This document shows, in pieces, positions 43,761 through 50,190 of a stretch of 50,190 nt of DNA (position 1 is its first letter; the number at the start of each line of letters is the position of its first letter). The notes under the pieces were generated by a model. It had not been told where the DNA came from, did no database searches, and worked only from the letters and a program-made list of their open reading frames with translations. The stretch comes from Gammaproteobacteria bacterium. GTDB lineage: Bacteria; Pseudomonadota; Gammaproteobacteria; Enterobacterales; Alteromonadaceae. The translations under genes and the position numbers were made by a program. The stretch covers positions 1-50,190 of the forward strand of contig JAHKAA010000033.1 in the NCBI GenBank assembly GCA_018825965.1, in the 5' to 3' direction.

Positions 43761-44552
43761 TTATTTAGTTGTTGCCTGAGCCGCTTCAACAATCAGCTTT
43801 GCAACCTGCTCCGGGTTTGATGTCATCACCACATGGGAGGCGTTTTTGACTTCAACAATCTTTTTAGCTCCAGCACGCTCTGCCATAAATTTCATGGCAG
43901 CGGCCGGAATGTTTTTATCGGCGGTACCATAAATGGCCCATGACGGAATTTTTTTCCAGGCTGGATTTCCTGAAGCTTCATGCAATGCAGCTTCAGTCAC
44001 TGGGCGCTGAGTGGCGGCCATTAAGGCTGCTTCAGCTGCAGGCACATCTGCTGCAAACTGAGCAGCGAACTTATCCTGTTGGATATACAAATCTTTGTTG
44101 CCATCTTTTAATAGCACTGGAGCAGCCAGAGTTGGGCCTAAAGTTCCACCTGGGTAACGTCCAGATAATTCTGCAATATTTTCGCCTTGTTCCGGAGCAA
44201 AAGCTGCGACATAGACTAAGGCTTTAATTTTTTCCTGATCGGCAGCTTGATTGCTGATCACAGAGCCGCCATAAGAATGTCCAACCAAAATGACCGGGCC
44301 TTTGGTATTGGCTACTACATCGGCCAGATAAGCTGCATCGCTTTTTACGCTGCGTAGTGGGTTGGCGACAGCGATCACCGGGTAATCTTGTTCCTGTAGT
44401 TCAGCCACTACAGCATTCCAACTGGATGATTCAGCAAAAGCGCCATGTACTAATAACACTGTTGGTTTTTCAGCGGCAAAGGCGGCAGCGCCAAAGGCCA
44501 GGCCTAATGTTGCTATAGCTGTGGTTAATAAACCTGATTTGAAATGAGTCAT
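43761..44552 (-). CDS. Exported alpha/beta hydrolase
   Basis: A 263-aa protein with a signal peptide (ending AFA, residue 26). The alpha/beta-hydrolase domain has oxyanion motif LLVHGAFAESSSW, nucleophile elbow GHSYGG (Ser93) and probable catalytic His in NASHVVM near 240. It resembles small esterase/RsbQ-like hydrolases; substrate unknown. It is divergent from an AraC-type regulator across 225 nt, so that regulator may control it. Confidence 0.85.
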   Translation of the reverse strand: MTHFKSGLLTTAIATLGLAFGAAAFAAEKPTVLLVHGAFAESSSWNAVVAELQEQDYPVIAVANPLRSVKSDAAYLADVVANTKGPVILVGHSYGGSVISNQAADQEKIKALVYVAAFAPEQGENIAELSGRYPGGTLGPTLAAPVLLKDGNKDLYIQQDKFAAQFAADVPAAEAALMAATQRPVTEAALHEASGNPAWKKIPSWAIYGTADKNIPAAAMKFMAERAGAKKIVEVKNASHVVMTSNPEQVAKLIVEAAQATTK

Positions 44553-44714
44553 GTTAGTTTCCTTCCGGGGTTGAAGTTTGGTTGTCTGGCTGCAATCTGC
44601 TGACCACGATCAGCTGTTTAAATGTTCGCTCGCTTCATACGGGAGAAGTTTTGTTTTCTCCCTGCTTGGTAGCGGCTGTGACTATAGTAGGGAGTCTGAG
44701 TTTTCTTTTGGGTT

Positions 44715-44750
44715 CAAATAGTCTAAGTTATGCAACAGATCGTCTAATTT
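44715..44750. promoter_or_regulatory. Direct repeat, possible AraC-regulator site
   Basis: GTCTAA occurs at 44721-44726 and 44742-44747, 21 bp (two helical turns) apart, in the intergenic region. AraC proteins bind direct repeats of such spacing. The hexamer is short, so this is only suggestive. Confidence 0.3.
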
Positions 44751-44777
44751 GGTTTTGTTTAATACAGAAGGATAGTG

Positions 44778-45614
44778 ATGGATAGGTTATCAACCTTGTT
44801 GGCTCAATTTGGCATGCACGCCACCACTATCTTTGGTGGTGTGCTCAGGACTGAAATTGGTTTTGCTGCCACAGACAGAACAGCCAAGCTGCATTTGTTG
44901 CGTTCTGGTGATGCGGTATTGCAACTGGATCAACAAAAACCGCTGCAAATCACAGAACCAAGTTTGTTGTTTCTGCCCAGGCCTTGTCACCATAGCCTGA
45001 GTGCTGTGCCCGGTCAGAAGTCAGATCCGCAGGTGGAGCTGGTATCGGCGTCTTTGAGTTTTGATGGCGGGCTGGATAACCCACTGACCACCGCCTTGCC
45101 CGCTTATGTGCTGATGCCTTTGGCTGAAATCTCTATGCTCAGTGGCAATCTGGATTGGTTGTTTGATGAAGCTTTTGCTCAGCATTGTGGCAAAAATGCT
45201 GTACTCAATCGCTTGTTTGAACTGGTGGTGATCCAATTGCTACGTTATATGATGGCTAACAGTAGTGTGTCGACCGGCATGATGGCCGGGCTGGCAGATT
45301 TGCGGTTGTCAAAAGCCGTAACTTTAATGCATGACCAGCCAGCTAAAGCCTGGACAGTGGCTGAACTGGCCACGGCCGCCAGTATGTCCAGAGCAAGTTT
45401 TGCCGCCAAATTTCATAAAGTGGTGGGCATAACACCAGCCGATTATCTGGTGAGCTGGCGGGTCAGCCTGGCACAAAAATTGTTGCGTGAAGGTCGCCCT
45501 ATAGCTCTGATTGCCGACGAAGTAGGTTATGAAAGCCCGTCAGCTCTGGCCCGCACTTTCAGGCGGAAAACCGGCAATAGCCCAAGAGAGTGGCTGCAGT
45601 TGCAGACTCATTAA
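44778..45614 (+). CDS. AraC-family regulator with cupin_6-type N-terminus
   Basis: A 278-aa regulator. The N-terminal 180 residues form a cupin-like sensor (FLPRPCHHSL, VELVSASLSF). The C-terminal two helix-turn-helix units cover about 185-275 (TVAELATAASMSRASFAAKFHKVVG and IALIADEVGYESPSALARTFRRKTG). ATG 44778 has AAGGA 5 nt upstream; a GTG one codon earlier is less well placed. It is divergent from the hydrolase gene and probably activates or represses it. Confidence 0.88.
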   Translation: MDRLSTLLAQFGMHATTIFGGVLRTEIGFAATDRTAKLHLLRSGDAVLQLDQQKPLQITEPSLLFLPRPCHHSLSAVPGQKSDPQVELVSASLSFDGGLDNPLTTALPAYVLMPLAEISMLSGNLDWLFDEAFAQHCGKNAVLNRLFELVVIQLLRYMMANSSVSTGMMAGLADLRLSKAVTLMHDQPAKAWTVAELATAASMSRASFAAKFHKVVGITPADYLVSWRVSLAQKLLREGRPIALIADEVGYESPSALARTFRRKTGNSPREWLQLQTH

Positions 45615-45655
45615 TAGCGTTGCAACCAGGCAGTTGGCACTAAATAGCTATGAAA

Positions 45656-45678
45656 AAGCCCATGTTGATCATGGGCTT
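45656..45678 (-). terminator. Terminator of the MFS gene
   Basis: AAGCCCATG (45656-45664), loop TTGAT, CATGGGCTT (45670-45678). The minus-strand T-tract suits the MFS gene; it may also end the AraC gene on plus, where the tract is weaker. Confidence 0.75.
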
Positions 45679-45719
45679 GCTTTATGATTACGCCTGTTTA
45701 AAAAGCGAAAGGGCAGCGA

Positions 45720-46976
45720 TCAGATTGATTCTGAGCAGGCTGCAGCTTGTTCCTGCTCTTTGTGTTTCTCTTTGTATTTCTGTGCAAAAGTTAAAATGAC
45801 CATACTAATGCAGCTAAAAATGAAGAAACCAGCTGTTACAGGGATCACAGTGCCGTTATACATCTGACCTATCACTGTGCCTATGCTCATCGACATAATA
45901 GAGGAAGTTGAGCCAATAATAGCTGCAGCTATGCCCGCCACATGGCCCATAGGTTCCATCGCCATGGCGTTGATATTGCCAAACACCAGACCAAAGCAGA
46001 AAAACAGCACTGAAGCGTAGACCACAAAAGTCCACAGCTGTATTTCAATCACTAAATGCAGTGCTAAAAATAAAGCTGAGCTACTAATAATGCCCCAGAC
46101 AGCGCGGTTGGATAAATGCTGCATGCCCCATTTTTGTACCAGACGCGAATTCACCAGAGAGGCCGCACCAAACACAATAGCCAGTAAACCAAAGTACAAG
46201 GTAAACAGCTCACCTGTTTTAAATAAATCCTGGAAAATTTGTTGTGACGAGTTCAGATAGCCAATAAAACTGCCAAAAAACAACCCCATACATACCATGT
46301 AGCACACCGTTGGCACATTGCTGATCACTTCTTTAAAACCTTCAGAAAAACCCTTTGTGCTCATGGCAATACGGTGCTCTTTTGGTAGGGTTTCTTCTAA
46401 GCGCATAAAAATCCACACCACAATAAGCAGTGCATAAAACACATAAAGCACAAAAATATCACGCCATGAGCCTACCCATAACACAGCCTGGCCCAGGCTT
46501 GGCGCTAAAGCCGGCACCATGACAAAAATCATCATCACCAGCGACATAATACGCGCCATATCATTGCCGGAATATTTGTCCCGCACTATAGAAATAGCCG
46601 ACACATAAGGGCCAGATACGCCCAAGCCCTGTACAAAACGGCCTAACAATAAGGTGTTGATATCTGTGGCGAAATAACAAATGACAGTGCCGACTAAAAA
46701 CAGCGCTATACCACCGTTTAATACTTTTTTACGGCCAGTGGCATCCGACAGAGGCCCACAAATCAGCTGGCCTATCGCCATACCAAAAAACAAAGCACTG
46801 ATCACCAGTTGAGCCTGATTCGGGTGACTCATGGCAATATCAGCACGAATAGCATCCAGCGCTGGCAATAAGGCATCAATAGAGATGGCAACAATAGACA
46901 TCAACAGCGCCACCAGCAACGTAAATTCGCCGGTAGAAATGCGCGACTTTGGCGCATGAGTGGAGTAATCAGACAT
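45720..46976 (-). CDS. Bcr/CflA-type multidrug MFS transporter
   Basis: A 418-aa 12-helix major facilitator of the Bcr/CflA drug-efflux branch: SIVAISIDALLPALDAI in helix 1, GQLICGPLSDATGRKK in loop 2-3, GLGVSGPYVSAISIVRD in helix 5 (motif C-like). ATG 46976 gives MSDYSTHAP and has AGGAA 8 nt upstream; the upstream in-frame ATGs are poorly placed. The natural substrate is unknown; relatives export bicyclomycin, chloramphenicol or peptides. Confidence 0.87.
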   Translation of the reverse strand: MSDYSTHAPKSRISTGEFTLLVALLMSIVAISIDALLPALDAIRADIAMSHPNQAQLVISALFFGMAIGQLICGPLSDATGRKKVLNGGIALFLVGTVICYFATDINTLLLGRFVQGLGVSGPYVSAISIVRDKYSGNDMARIMSLVMMIFVMVPALAPSLGQAVLWVGSWRDIFVLYVFYALLIVVWIFMRLEETLPKEHRIAMSTKGFSEGFKEVISNVPTVCYMVCMGLFFGSFIGYLNSSQQIFQDLFKTGELFTLYFGLLAIVFGAASLVNSRLVQKWGMQHLSNRAVWGIISSSALFLALHLVIEIQLWTFVVYASVLFFCFGLVFGNINAMAMEPMGHVAGIAAAIIGSTSSIMSMSIGTVIGQMYNGTVIPVTAGFFIFSCISMVILTFAQKYKEKHKEQEQAAACSESI

Positions 46977-47162
46977 GTACAGCATTCCTTGTTTAAAACA
47001 GCCCAAAAAAGGCGTGGCTAGTTTAACGCTTTTAGCTGACTAAAAGTGTCGGCAAATGTAAACAAATTTGAGGGTAGTCGGTTGGGGTTGCGTTTAATCG
47101 ACAGGAAACAGGGATCTATTTAAGCAGGACTTACAAGATGTTTTGTAAAGCAAGGCACCAAT

Positions 47163-47196
47163 GCCAGCCTCAGTGCTTTGAAGCACCCAGGCTGGC
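47163..47196. other. Strong hairpin downstream of the 133-aa gene
   Basis: GCCAGCCT (47163-47170) pairs with AGGCTGGC (47189-47196), enclosing GTGC/GCAC. It begins about 20 nt after the stop of the minus-strand gene; no T-tract follows. It may protect or end its mRNA. Confidence 0.5.
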
Positions 47197-47215
47197 TTAC
47201 AATAAACACAGCCAC

Positions 47216-47617
47216 TTAGTTATTGCTGATTAACTGCAGTACAGGTTGTACCCGACGACCAAAATAAATTTGTATTGTGGTTTGCTGACCAGCCGCCAGA
47301 CTCAGCTCAAAGGCTTGTGGAAAGATACGGCTGCAGTCTGCCATCAAAGCCACTAAATGTTCCTGATTAAACATACGCTGACCACCAGCGCCATTGGTCA
47401 CTGTGATAATAGCAACACGTTCGCCGTTATCAGCGGCCAGCAAAGCATAGTTATCCAGAAGCAGATCACTGCGTCTGGGTACAATGTTTTTGTCACGCTG
47501 ACAATTGAGCTGCACATCTTTAAATGGTGTTGGTTCAAACCGCAGCACCTGATCTCTGTCCGGCTCATAGGCATGCACAGCAGTGCTCAGCAGAGCCAAC
47601 AACAACCACTTATTCAT
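47216..47617 (-). CDS. Periplasmic hypothetical protein, 133 aa
   Basis: Not recognised. A short signal peptide (MNKWLLLALLSTAVHA) precedes a small mature protein with two cysteines (LNCQRD, MADCSRIF) that may form a disulfide. The sequence DLLLDNYALLAADNGERVAIITVTNGAGG suggests a beta-rich domain. ATG 47617 has GAGGT 5 nt upstream; the longer frame to 47683 lacks a start signal. It lies after the second sigma operon in the same direction, with 124 nt between them. Confidence 0.7.
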   Translation of the reverse strand: MNKWLLLALLSTAVHAYEPDRDQVLRFEPTPFKDVQLNCQRDKNIVPRRSDLLLDNYALLAADNGERVAIITVTNGAGGQRMFNQEHLVALMADCSRIFPQAFELSLAAGQQTTIQIYFGRRVQPVLQLISNN

Positions 47618-47740
47618 CACTACCTCAAAAGATATAAAAAGTTGCAAAAAAGTTACATTAGCTGATTTGTGTACCTTTGCCAATCACTGGCGATATTTTT
47701 GAATACTTTGTTGCGCCTGTTCACTGTGTTGCATACACAA

Positions 47741-48334
47741 CTATTCACTGCGTTGAAAATCATCCGCTAAGCGGGTGAGTTCTTGTAGTTGTGTTGCTTT
47801 TTGCTGTTTTTTTTGCTGCAAGCGCAGCATCATCAAAAGACAAAGCGGGCAGACCACCAGACAGTAAAACAGCAGCAGCTCTGTGGGGATCTCTGCAAGT
47901 TTCCACCACTCCAGCAGCCACAACAAACCGGAGAATAAGATCATGGCAACACAGGACAACTGGGTATAGAGGTAGTAACGCAGTGTGAGCTGACAGGCCC
48001 GGGCGCGAAATTGCACTAAACCGCTGCTGCTCCAGTTGTCATAAGCCAGTATAGGTTTGTGTACTGTCCAGCCGATATAAGCTGTGCTAAGGGCCCCTGA
48101 TGTAAGGAACACTGCAGCCAGATACCCCAGCCATCCCGGCATAGTAAAGACTAACCAGCAAGCTGTGGTCAGCATCACGACTGCACTAAGCCATTCGCCG
48201 TACATCAGCCATTTTTGTTGGCGTTGACGCTGTGTGGCTTGTGCCAGATCCGTCTTGTTGGGCAACTGTTCGGTTGGGGTTTTCTGTTGTTGCCAGCTTT
48301 TTGTCAGGGCGGCAAAATCAAAATTATCTGCCAT
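47741..48334 (-). CDS. Membrane protein paired with an ECF sigma factor
   Basis: A 197-aa protein with a soluble N-terminal stretch of 42 residues followed by four membrane helices (about 47-68, 70-92, 120-145, 150-172) and a basic, Gln-rich tail. It overlaps the sigma gene by 11 nt, so it is translationally coupled to it, the position of an anti-sigma factor. No known anti-sigma motif is visible. It may regulate the sigma factor or be its effector. Confidence 0.75.
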   Translation of the reverse strand: MADNFDFAALTKSWQQQKTPTEQLPNKTDLAQATQRQRQQKWLMYGEWLSAVVMLTTACWLVFTMPGWLGYLAAVFLTSGALSTAYIGWTVHKPILAYDNWSSSGLVQFRARACQLTLRYYLYTQLSCVAMILFSGLLWLLEWWKLAEIPTELLLFYCLVVCPLCLLMMLRLQQKKQQKATQLQELTRLADDFQRSE

Positions 48335-48866
48335 TTTGCATGATCTCCATCAGTTCTGTTTTAGCGCGATTTAACCGCACTCTTACCGCGCCCTGGCTTA
48401 ACTGCAGAATTTCTGCGATCTCAGGGGCATCCAAATCTTCCATTGCCAATAAAATAACCTGACGGTTGGCGGGGGATAAGCGCCGTACTGCCTGCATTAA
48501 CTGCTGGCTTTGCTGTTGCTCATCCACTTCTGCTGAAGGGCAATCCTGAACTAACAGCTGTTGATGGTCTTCATCCAGTGTCTGCCACTGCCGGCGTTTT
48601 GCTTTGGTTATGTGATCCACTGTCACGTTGTGCACAATACGGAACAGGTAAGCGCGTGGCAGCTCTGCGCTCTGAATGCGCGCAGCCGACTGATGCAGCG
48701 CCAGAAAAATATCCTGCTTTAAATCCTGCCGCGCAGCCGGATCGGCCTCGGATGCCATCAGGGTTCGGCTGATCGCAGCCTGATTTTGTTGCCATAGCTC
48801 CAGTAAAAACTGCTCCGGCGCTACAAGACTGCTGGTGGATAGAGTCAAAAAAACCTCCCTGTTCAA
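48324..48866 (-). CDS. Second ECF-type sigma factor
   Basis: A 180-aa sigma factor with region 2 (about 20-95, DLKQDIFLALHQS and RAYLFRIVHNVTVDHITKAKRR) and region 4 (about 120-175, APEIAELLQLSQGAVRVRLNRAKTEL-like). It is distinct from the one at 17046. It is divergent from two small membrane-protein genes, with a 204-nt spacer containing a 12-bp inverted repeat. Autoregulation from that spacer is plausible. Confidence 0.9.
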   Translation of the reverse strand: MNREVFLTLSTSSLVAPEQFLLELWQQNQAAISRTLMASEADPAARQDLKQDIFLALHQSAARIQSAELPRAYLFRIVHNVTVDHITKAKRRQWQTLDEDHQQLLVQDCPSAEVDEQQQSQQLMQAVRRLSPANRQVILLAMEDLDAPEIAEILQLSQGAVRVRLNRAKTELMEIMQNGR

Positions 48867-48930
48867 TATCTTATAGTTTTTATCGAAGTTATCACTCTGT
48901 TCTTAGTAAGTCTGCCTCTGTTGGCAAAGT

Positions 48931-48964
48931 GTTACAAAAATAAATAAAAAAATTTTTGTAACAG
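48931..48964. promoter_or_regulatory. Inverted repeat between divergent genes
   Basis: TGTTACAAAAAT (48931-48942) and ATTTTTGTAACA (48953-48964), a perfect 12-bp dyad separated by 10 A-rich bases, 65 nt upstream of the sigma gene and 107 nt upstream of the 46-aa gene. Likely a protein-binding site; no T-tract that would make it a terminator of a gene. Confidence 0.5.
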
Positions 48965-49070
48965 CTGGCAAGAAGGGTACGACTTCTTAAGCAAACAGAA
49001 TAAGTCTGTTCGATATGAAAGCTGAAGCTTTTACAAAACTGACCTGATGATCAACAACGAGGATTATTTG

Positions 49071-49211
49071 ATGGAAACTTTAACCTACTGTGCCTCAGCA
49101 CTGACGACTGATCTGCACTCCAGCGATGCTGAATTTATGGTGCTGTTTATTGTGTTATGGCTGGTGGCCTCTGTACTGCAAAACAAATTTGAAACCAACA
49201 ACGAGGAGTAA
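49071..49211 (+). CDS. Small membrane protein, 46 aa
   Basis: A 46-codon gene, METLTYCASALTTDLHSSD followed by one membrane segment (MVLFIVLWLVASVL) and an acidic end. GAGGA lies 8 nt before ATG. Not recognised. Its stop is 3 nt before the start of the superinfection-immunity-like gene, so they form an operon, and the two start regions are near-identical. Confidence 0.65.
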   Translation: METLTYCASALTTDLHSSDAEFMVLFIVLWLVASVLQNKFETNNEE

Positions 49212-49214
49212 GAG

Positions 49215-49493
49215 ATGGAAACTTTACAACAATTTTTAGCGGCTTTTACCGAAGCATGGCAACAAGCGGATCTGGTTTTTTTAGCGGTTTTTGGTCTGTT
49301 GTTTTTGGTGGTCTGGTTTTTGCCAAGCCTGCTGGCTTTGGCATTCAACCGCCAACATGCAGCTAAAATTGCCTTGCTTAATATACCTGCAGGTTTTTCC
49401 TGGATAGCCTGGGTGGCCTTAGTGGTCTGGGCTGTAACAGGCAAGCTGGGCGATAAACTGGCTGAAAAAGCCAGTTTAAAGCCAGTCGCCTGA
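49215..49493 (+). CDS. Superinfection-immunity-like membrane protein
   Basis: A 92-aa protein with two membrane helices (about 20-42 and 54-76) and the signature FLPSLLALAFNRQHAAKIALLNIPAGFSWIAWVALVVWAVTGK, typical of the small superinfection immunity family named after phage T4 Imm. Most chromosomal copies have no demonstrated phage function. Gene order after a 46-aa protein and near a divergent sigma factor suggests a stress-linked membrane function. GAGGAG precedes the ATG. Confidence 0.82.
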   Translation: METLQQFLAAFTEAWQQADLVFLAVFGLLFLVVWFLPSLLALAFNRQHAAKIALLNIPAGFSWIAWVALVVWAVTGKLGDKLAEKASLKPVA

Positions 49494-49697
49494 TAGTCAG
49501 GGGTTTACAACTGCCCGCTATCACCCTCATTCAAAATCAGCAGCGGCATCTGGCTATCCAGTTGCTGCTGCATATCTCATCACTCAGCTTTACAACTAAA
49601 GGTACAGCGTCGTATGTTAGGCATGAACTTTAAGCTTAATTTTGTAAAGTTTGGCCATGTTTACCATTTCGCTGCATTTCATCATTAAGGACAGATC

Positions 49698-49901
49698 ATG
49701 AATGTTCTGAAAGATAAAACCGCACTGATCGCCATCTCAGCCGCAGCTGCATTATTGCTAATGGGCTACGCCAACCTGCAGCAGGCAAACTCCAATAAAC
49801 AACTAAGTGTTCAGGTTGAAAAGTTAAGCACTCAGCTTGAACAACTTAACGGCAAATCGGCTGAGTTGCAGGAACAAGTTGATGATCTGGCACAGCAGTG
49901 A
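49698..49901 (+). CDS. Small membrane-anchored coiled-coil protein
   Basis: A 67-aa protein: an N-terminal membrane segment or signal anchor (about 8-25), then a heptad-like coiled coil (VEKLSTQLEQLNGKSAELQEQVDDLAQ). AAGGA lies 8 nt before ATG. Function unknown; such proteins may oligomerise at the membrane. The 204-nt gap before it has no gene. It ends the readable genes before the insertion sequence. Confidence 0.7.
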   Translation: MNVLKDKTALIAISAAAALLLMGYANLQQANSNKQLSVQVEKLSTQLEQLNGKSAELQEQVDDLAQQ

Positions 49902-50052
49902 ACAGCCAAACCACGGCAGTTGGTGGCTGGTAGGTAGTTTGTTTAACAACTGACTCTATATCGTAAAAAAAAGAGGACATAGTGCAGTTATTCAAGTATT
50001 TACATCCTGATCGTATAGATGTTCTTGAAAATAAATCTATACGGTTTTCCTA

Positions 50053-50190
50053 GAGCGTGTTGATCTTTACGGTATGAAAAATAGGCGGCAAATGAGTGCG
50101 TTATAATGGTTTCGCCAAAAAACAAAACAAAGCACTCAAATGCCAAGACAAATGTTATCAGATAAAGCCTGGAAATTACTATCACGGGCC
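50053..50190 (+). mobile_element. Left end of an insertion sequence (cut by the window)
   Basis: A transposase-like start is reached at 50140 after a short leader that may hold the terminal inverted repeat, perhaps beginning near GAGCGTGTTGATC (50053). A perfect TATAAT at 50102-50107 lies in it. The right end and the inverted repeat partner are outside the window, so the boundary is a guess. Confidence 0.5.
50140..50190 (+). CDS. Transposase, N-terminal fragment (probably IS5 family)
   Basis: Seventeen codons, MPRQMLSDKAWKLLSRA, are visible before the window ends. This opening (a short basic start then LSDxxWxxL) is typical of IS5-family transposases with a DUF4096-like N-terminal helix. Nothing can be said about integrity. 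The call rests on few residues and the leader with a -10 box. Confidence 0.55.
   Translation, partial: MPRQMLSDKAWKLLSRA

Noticed and set aside
50000..50185. Minus-strand 61-codon ORF at the window end
   Set aside because: It overlaps the insertion-sequence leader and transposase start on the opposite strand and has no start signal or homology.
1..50190. CRISPR array, prophage or conjugative module
   Set aside because: No regularly spaced identical repeats, and no phage structural, integrase or transfer genes were found; the island shows only cassette-like features.

Overview
The window looks like chromosomal DNA from a free-living gammaproteobacterium, most likely of the Rheinheimera/Alishewanella (Alteromonadales-Chromatiaceae) type. 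This is inferred from protein resemblance to E. coli NadA, PaeA, RhlE, YegD, RluF and PntAB, from the many periplasmic and outer-membrane accessory genes, and from the tRNA-Lys/nadA neighbourhood, which is also seen in E. coli. No database search was possible.

Layout. 1-1690: three identical tRNA-Lys genes, nadA, then tRNA-Ser(GGA) with its own promoter and terminator. 1688-1985: two copies of a structured intergenic repeat with compensated stem changes. 2009-10971: a 2OG-Fe(II) oxygenase, small unknowns, a CLCA_X-type putative metalloprotease, the polyamine exporter PaeA, a DUF885 lipoprotein, a YnfM-type MFS transporter and a Gln-rich ABC-F ATPase. 10988-16833 (minus): lipocalin-like protein, RluF-like pseudouridine synthase, RhlE helicase, YegD and a lipase-like lipoprotein. 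17046-20602: ECF sigma, anti-sigma and DUF4097 operon, then a DUF4397 lipoprotein. 20675-24203 (minus): a translationally coupled pair of an FAD L-amino-acid-oxidase-like enzyme and a ThDP-dependent 2-oxoacid decarboxylase. 24540-33732: FadL, then an RND efflux operon with one adaptor and two different permeases.

The accessory island (about 33.8-38.6 kb) has the most unusual content. Two 99-bp attC-like sites (about 90% identical) bound small gene cassettes with no integrase in sight. They carry a zinc-ribbon membrane protein split by an in-frame stop, a small membrane protein and an HNH nuclease. Beyond them lie a membrane-protein ORF between imperfect direct repeats, an unknown secreted protein, a candidate structured RNA ending in a strong terminator, a DUF4440 protein, and a ParDE toxin-antitoxin pair preceded by a 39-bp near-perfect palindrome.

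38.5-50.2 kb: a 59-aa DUF6435 protein, pntAB, an ArsR/quinone-oxidoreductase/monooxygenase group with two matching palindromic operators, an alpha/beta hydrolase divergent from an AraC regulator, a Bcr/CflA-type MFS transporter, a second ECF sigma operon divergent from two small membrane genes whose translation-start regions are duplicated, and finally the left edge of an insertion sequence cut by the window end.
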